Positions 60,462 through 64,000 of a DNA stretch of 64,000 bases are shown in pieces (positions within the stretch are counted from its first letter, which is position 1; every line of letters begins with the position of its first letter). The translations under genes and the position numbers were made by a program. The stretch comes from an uncultured Lachnospiraceae bacterium. Its GTDB lineage: Bacteria > Bacillota > Clostridia > Lachnospirales > Lachnospiraceae. Below the pieces are notes generated by a model. It was not told the origin of the DNA. It did no database searches and saw nothing but the letters and a program-made list of their open reading frames with translations. The stretch is from contig CALWLY010000009.1 in NCBI GenBank assembly GCA_944381635.1, positions 32,465-96,464 on the forward strand, written 5' to 3'.

Positions 60462-61739
60462 ATGATAGATATTAAATTTTTAAGAGAAAACCCGGATGTG
60501 GTAAAGGAAAACATCAAAAAGAAATTCCAGGATTCCAAGCTTCCTTTGGTAGATGAAGTTATCAAGCTGGACATGGAAAGCAGAAAAACACAGCAGGAAG
60601 CAGATGAACTGCGCGCAAGCAGAAACAAGATTTCCAAAGAAATCGGTGCTTTGATGGCTCAGGGCAAAAAAGAAGAAGCTATGGCTAAAAAGGAAGAAGT
60701 AGCTGCAGGTGCAAAACGTCTGGCAGAACTGGAAGAGATGGAAGGAAAGCTTCAGGAACAGATTACAAAAATCATGATGACAATTCCCAACATCATTGAT
60801 CCTTCTGTACCGATTGGAAAAGATGACAGCGAAAACGTGGAAATTCAGAAGTACGGAGATCCTGTAGTACCGGATTTTGAAATTCCTTATCATACAGAAA
60901 TCATGGAAAAATTTAACGGTATTGATCTGGATAGCGCAAGAAAAGTGGCCGGAAACGGTTTCTATTATCTGATGGGAGATATCGCAAGACTTCATTCAGC
61001 AGTTATTTCCTATGCAAGAGATTTTATGATAAACCGTGGATTTACTTACTGTGTACCGCCTTTTATGATCAGAAGCAACGTGGTAACAGGTGTTATGAGC
61101 TTTGCAGAAATGGATGCCATGATGTACAAGATTGAGGGAGAAGATCTTTATCTGATCGGAACTTCCGAGCATTCCATGATCGGTAAATTTATCGACACCA
61201 TCATTCCGGAAGAAAAACTTCCCTACACACTGACAAGCTATTCCCCTTGCTTCCGTAAGGAAAAAGGAGCACACGGTCTGGAAGAGCGCGGTGTTTATCG
61301 TATCCACCAGTTTGAAAAACAGGAAATGATTGTAGTATGTAAACCGGAAGAATCTCCTATGTGGTTTGATAAACTGTGGCAGAACACAGTAGATTTATTC
61401 CGTTCTCTGGATATTCCGGTGCGTACACTGGAATGCTGCTCCGGCGATCTTGCAGACCTGAAAGTAAAATCCATCGACGTGGAAGCATGGTCTCCGAGAC
61501 AGAAAAAATATTTTGAAGTGGGAAGCTGCTCTAACCTGGGAGATGCACAGGCAAGACGTCTGAAAATCCGTGTAAACGGGGAAAAAGGAAAATATTTTGC
61601 TCACACCTTAAACAATACAGTAGTAGCTCCGCCTCGTATGCTGATTGCTTTCCTGGAAAACAACCTTCAGGCAGACGGCTCCGTTAGAATTCCGGAAGTT
61701 CTGCAGCCGTATATGGGTGGAATGAAAGAAATCCGCTAA
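60462..61739 (+). CDS. serS: Seryl-tRNA synthetase
   Basis: The 425-residue class II enzyme has an N-terminal antiparallel coiled coil (residues 30-100) and the catalytic core: motif 2 CFRKEKGAHGLEERGVYRIHQFEKQEM near 265 and motif 3 near 375 with NTVVAPPRMLIAFLEN. The specific tRNA-recognition LECCSGDL segment is present. It charges tRNA(Ser) and tRNA(Sec). No T-box lies upstream: only 35 bp separate it from the DUF4446 gene, so it is read from the par transcript. Confidence 0.97.
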   Translation: MIDIKFLRENPDVVKENIKKKFQDSKLPLVDEVIKLDMESRKTQQEADELRASRNKISKEIGALMAQGKKEEAMAKKEEVAAGAKRLAELEEMEGKLQEQITKIMMTIPNIIDPSVPIGKDDSENVEIQKYGDPVVPDFEIPYHTEIMEKFNGIDLDSARKVAGNGFYYLMGDIARLHSAVISYARDFMINRGFTYCVPPFMIRSNVVTGVMSFAEMDAMMYKIEGEDLYLIGTSEHSMIGKFIDTIIPEEKLPYTLTSYSPCFRKEKGAHGLEERGVYRIHQFEKQEMIVVCKPEESPMWFDKLWQNTVDLFRSLDIPVRTLECCSGDLADLKVKSIDVEAWSPRQKKYFEVGSCSNLGDAQARRLKIRVNGEKGKYFAHTLNNTVVAPPRMLIAFLENNLQADGSVRIPEVLQPYMGGMKEIR

Positions 61740-61887
61740 AAAGGTTTCAGATAGAACTGCTGCCGAAAAATTGATGTATTACTTTCCGGCAGAATAACAG
61801 TCTGAAAAGAACAATAATTTTACGATTCGTTTAAAATACTAAGAGAAAACACTGTCCGATAGGACGGACGGGAGAGAGGTGAAATCT

Positions 61888-62769
61888 TTGCACAAATATT
61901 TAAGAGCCATTGGATTCAGTAAACTTAATACAAGAAAAGAAATTCAGGAGCTGATAAAATCCATCATTATTGAGGCTGGTGAAAGGCAGTTTGCCAGAAA
62001 AGACGAAAACAGCGTACTGGTGGAATTTGACAAAGATTTCGCCGATAATCTTGGAATTGCAGTGTGCGGGGAATTTGATGAAAATGATACGTACTATTTC
62101 AATTACTATTACCCGTATTTAAGAAGCAGTCACATCAGCTCCGAGGAAGACGTATCTGTGGAGCGTCATGCTGCCTGCGATGCCTATTCAGGTATCTGCG
62201 AAGATATGAAGGTTGGCGTTTCTCTTATCTTTTATTTACAGAATATGATCACTTATCTGAAGTACCAGCGCCGGGGAAAAATCCCTGCGCGGGGTACTTC
62301 GGTAAGCTTGTCTGCCCTTTCTCTTCAGGGAACTGTCATGATGCCCATCAAAAAGGATGAAATGCAGTTAAAACAGAGCAGAAAAGAATCCCAGACAAGA
62401 AGTCAGCTGATCCAGGCGGCGAGAAACGGAGACGAGGATGCCATTGAAAGCCTGACACTTGAGGATATGGATATGTACACCAGCATTTCCAAGAGAATCC
62501 GCAAGGATGATGTGTTCACACTGGTAGACACCTATTTTATGCCCTTTGGTTCCGAATCCGATCATTATTCCGTGCTGGGAGAAATTACGGCATGTCGAAA
62601 AGTCACAAATAAAGTCACCGGAGAGGAGATTTATTTGATGACAATTGATTGTAATGAGTTGACAATCGACCTGTGTATCAATATAATAGATTTGTTGGGT
62701 GAACCCCAGATAGGCCGGCGTTTCAAAGGAAATATCTGGCTTCAGGGGAATATTAATTTCCCGGAATAA
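61888..62769 (+). CDS. DUF3881 family protein
   Basis: From a TTG at 61888 (read as MHKYLRAIGFSKLN) the protein has 293 residues; AGAGAGGTG lies six bases before, whereas the GTG at 61879 falls within that ribosome site. The start MHKYLRAIGFSK and the internal YFNYYYPYL and CDAYSGICEDMKVGVSLIFYLQN blocks match DUF3881 (PF12997), a family largely confined to Lachnospiraceae. The C-terminal ~90 residues carry an EIYLMTIDCNELTIDLCIN domain. No function is known. The gene ends just before the tRNA region. Confidence 0.8.
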   Translation: MHKYLRAIGFSKLNTRKEIQELIKSIIIEAGERQFARKDENSVLVEFDKDFADNLGIAVCGEFDENDTYYFNYYYPYLRSSHISSEEDVSVERHAACDAYSGICEDMKVGVSLIFYLQNMITYLKYQRRGKIPARGTSVSLSALSLQGTVMMPIKKDEMQLKQSRKESQTRSQLIQAARNGDEDAIESLTLEDMDMYTSISKRIRKDDVFTLVDTYFMPFGSESDHYSVLGEITACRKVTNKVTGEEIYLMTIDCNELTIDLCINIIDLLGEPQIGRRFKGNIWLQGNINFPE

Positions 62770-62775
62770 AGAAAA

Positions 62776-62842
62776 GTTTCCTTAGTTAAATGGATATAAC
62801 AGCCCCCTCCTAAGCGGTAGGTGTTCGTTTACCAAAGCAACG
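62776..62842 (+). pseudogene. Degenerate tRNA-Arg(CCT)-like sequence
   Basis: A 67-nt stretch has the TA of positions 8-9, a perfect D stem (GTTA/TAAC, with loop AATGGATA) and the exact CTCCTAA anticodon loop of the intact tRNA below. The anticodon stem has one C-C mismatch, the acceptor pairs at 5 of 7 positions, and the T arm is shortened to about 16 nt with a stem of only three pairs. It is probably a decayed tRNA copy, although a non-canonical RNA cannot be excluded. Confidence 0.6.
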
Positions 62843-62877
62843 TAAAATCAACAATTTCACAGCTGAATCACTTGCTT

Positions 62878-62890
62878 ATTAGCAGGTTTT
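62878..62890 (+). repeat. 13-bp direct repeat flanking the tRNA, left copy
   Basis: ATTAGCAGGTTTT here recurs exactly at 63149-63161, on the other side of tRNA-Arg. The right copy forms part of the perfect inverted repeat CTGCTAAT-AGAAGA-ATTAGCAG (63135-63156). It could mark a duplication or an old integration event. Confidence 0.5.
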
Positions 62891-62898
62891 TCATATAA

Positions 62899-62972
<74 letters not shown>

Positions 62973-62976
62973 TCGG

Positions 62977-63019
62977 AAAGCATTGAAAACGCTGGATTTT
63001 TCAATGCTTTTCTTTTTTT
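62977..63019 (+). terminator. Terminator after tRNA-Arg
   Basis: AAAGCATTGAAAA pairs with TTTTCAATGCTTT around CGCTGGAT, followed by TCTTTTTTT. It ends the tRNA transcript 4 bases after the gene. Confidence 0.9.
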
Positions 63020-63226
63020 ATCTCAAGAGAAAACTCAAAGTCGGAGAACTCGGTTTTTTGAATATTTGTTATCAGCTGTGCTGCTAACAGGGAATCGAAC
63101 ACTAAATTACACTTTAAGAGCTGTTGCTAATAATCTGCTAATAGAAGAATTAGCAGGTTTTAATTGCTAATAGCATTTTGCTTCAGCGCTTTTGTCAGCA
63201 TAGCAACCAATTCCGGTGATTGTTCC
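63020..63226. other. Gap between the tRNA terminator and the IS66 end
   Basis: This stretch has no gene that I can support. It holds the inverted repeat at 63135-63156, the right copy of the 13-bp direct repeat, further GCTAATA-type copies at 63125 and 63164-63170, and a minus-strand tail reading ...LVAMLTKALKQN that ends in a stop, which may be a remnant or chance. Confidence 0.4.
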
Positions 63227-63250
63227 GTAAGTAGGTAATCATCCGTACCT
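63227..63250. mobile_element. Probable right end of the IS66 element
   Basis: GTAAGTAGGTAATCATCC begins with the GTAAG characteristic of IS66-family terminal repeats and lies 71 bp beyond the transposase stop, a normal distance. The left end is outside the window, so the inverted repeat cannot be confirmed. Confidence 0.5.
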
Positions 63251-63297
63251 TGACAAAATAAGAAATCCCCCGGCACAACCAGGGGAAGGTCTATCTC

Positions 63298-64000
63298 TTA
63301 CTTTTTAAGTTTGCTGTAGCAATCAGTTGGCAGGCTGGTGGACCATGGAAGCAGTTCCAACATAGCTTCCTTTTCCGGGAACGGACCAAGATCTTTCATC
63401 TGCTCCATCACATAGGTGAGATAATTGTAGGGCTTCAGCCCGTTCAGCATGGCTGTTTCCGTGATGCTGTATACAGTCGCGCTGGCCTGCGCTCCACGGA
63501 TGCTCTTTGCGAAAAGCCAGTTCCGTCTCCCTGTCGCAAAGTTTTTCAGTGCACGTTCCGCTGCCAGATTATCGATGCTTAAGTGTCCGTCCTCCAGATA
63601 TCTCTTCAGATAAACTTCCTGGTTCAGGGTGTACAGGACAGCTTCACCGATCAACGAAGACCGGTCTACGGAATCCTCCAGTGTATGAAGCCACTCAAAG
63701 AAAGCCTCTAAAAGCGGTTTCGCCTGCTTTTGACGCTCTTCATACCGTTCTTCCGGTGACTTGTCACGGATCATCTCCTCAATCTTATAGAGCATCCCGA
63801 TCCGTGCCATTGCCTGATATGCGGTTGTCTCCTTCAGCTGCTCTTTGGTGAAATCCTTTTTCAGGACCGTCAGGGCTTCATCAAATCTGCGCCTCGCATG
63901 GGCCATGCATCCCGTTACAGTGATCCTTTCCGGGAGACTGTGGTATGCCTGGTAACCATCGCAGGTGAAATATCCCTCAAACTGATCTCCAAGGAATTCC
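63298..64000 (-). CDS. tnpC: IS66-family transposase TnpC, 5' part outside the window
   Basis: The visible 233 residues are the C-terminal half of an IS66 TnpC. Beginning EFLGDQFEGYFTCDGYQAYHSLP and CMAHARRRFDEAL, they continue to ALNFATGRRNWLFAKSIRGAQASA-type sequence (AERALKNFATGRRNWLF) and end with the family tail LTYVMEQMKDLGPFPEKEAMLELLPWSTSLP. CDGYQAY and the AERALKxF-GRxNWLF block hold catalytic acidic residues of the DDE core. No frameshift is visible. It is oriented towards the tRNA, downstream of which the element inserted. Confidence 0.93.
   Translation of the reverse strand, partial: EFLGDQFEGYFTCDGYQAYHSLPERITVTGCMAHARRRFDEALTVLKKDFTKEQLKETTAYQAMARIGMLYKIEEMIRDKSPEERYEERQKQAKPLLEAFFEWLHTLEDSVDRSSLIGEAVLYTLNQEVYLKRYLEDGHLSIDNLAAERALKNFATGRRNWLFAKSIRGAQASATVYSITETAMLNGLKPYNYLTYVMEQMKDLGPFPEKEAMLELLPWSTSLPTDCYSKLKK

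Noticed and set aside
63060..63130. GTTCGATTCCC on the minus strand, like a tRNA T arm
   Set aside because: No matching acceptor, D or anticodon stem could be built around it.
63163..63256. Minus-strand frame ending in LVAMLTKALKQN before a stop, continuous with the transposase frame after its stop
   Set aside because: It cannot be separated from read-through of the IS end; too short and unrecognised to annotate as a gene.

Overview
The window is a 64 kb stretch of a low-GC Firmicute chromosome that spans the replication origin. The oriC gene order (rpmH, rnpA, yidD, yidC, khpB, mnmE on one side; dnaA, dnaN, an S4-domain gene, recF, gyrB, gyrA on the other), the parA/parB/DUF4446/serS block, a DUF3881 gene and the codon style all point to Lachnospiraceae, most likely Blautia or a close relative. 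The genus is an inference from recall, not a database result.

Layout. 1-5 kb: a tandem CmpB-type membrane protein, an HD phosphohydrolase, DUF4173 and an Xre/DUF2975 pair with its own promoter and operator-like repeats. 5-7.3 kb: a GTG-started AAA ATPase coupled to an HNH nuclease, which looks like a Septu (PtuAB)-type defence pair. 7.7-13 kb: secreted tyrosine phosphatase, SLC13-type permease, ZIP transporter, HAD phosphatase and an AlaX editing protein. 13-18 kb: a siderophore-type ABC importer (permease, permease, ATPase, lipoprotein) and a shortened AraC regulator; both promoters carry the same GTTAG-N6-CTAAC palindrome. 18-22.6 kb: a four-gene operon of MBOAT acyltransferase, SGNH partner, an unrecognised protein and a lactonase. 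22.7-30.6 kb: a sucrose/fructan cluster (two permeases, binding lipoprotein, GH32 hydrolase, fructokinase) divergent from its LacI regulator, with clear operators. 30.8-37 kb: endonuclease III, ArsC-like protein, cardiolipin synthase, ArsR-type regulator with MFS exporter, and a GT8 glycosyltransferase.

37-62.8 kb is the core origin region. DnaA boxes lie on both sides of dnaA, and the dnaA-dnaN gap holds box, GC-rich and trio elements like the basal origin unwinding system of Bacillus. Two perfect parS sites lie upstream of parA/parB. An alcohol dehydrogenase, an ANT-type nucleotidyltransferase and a membrane-anchored alpha/beta-hydrolase-like protein interrupt the usual core order. The window ends with tRNA-Arg(CCT), a degenerate tRNA-like copy beside it, and the 3' part of an IS66 transposase gene.

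Genes left of dnaA run mostly on the minus strand and genes right of it mostly on the plus strand, as expected for two replichores diverging near 46.7 kb. The least explained material is in the gaps: a 20-bp tandem array (4975-5095), a 160-bp element with 12-bp terminal inverted repeats (23810-23969), a modular palindromic repeat family (13063, 43278, 57861) and a 43-bp repeat present at 7277 and 54785. No rRNA gene and no CRISPR array were seen.
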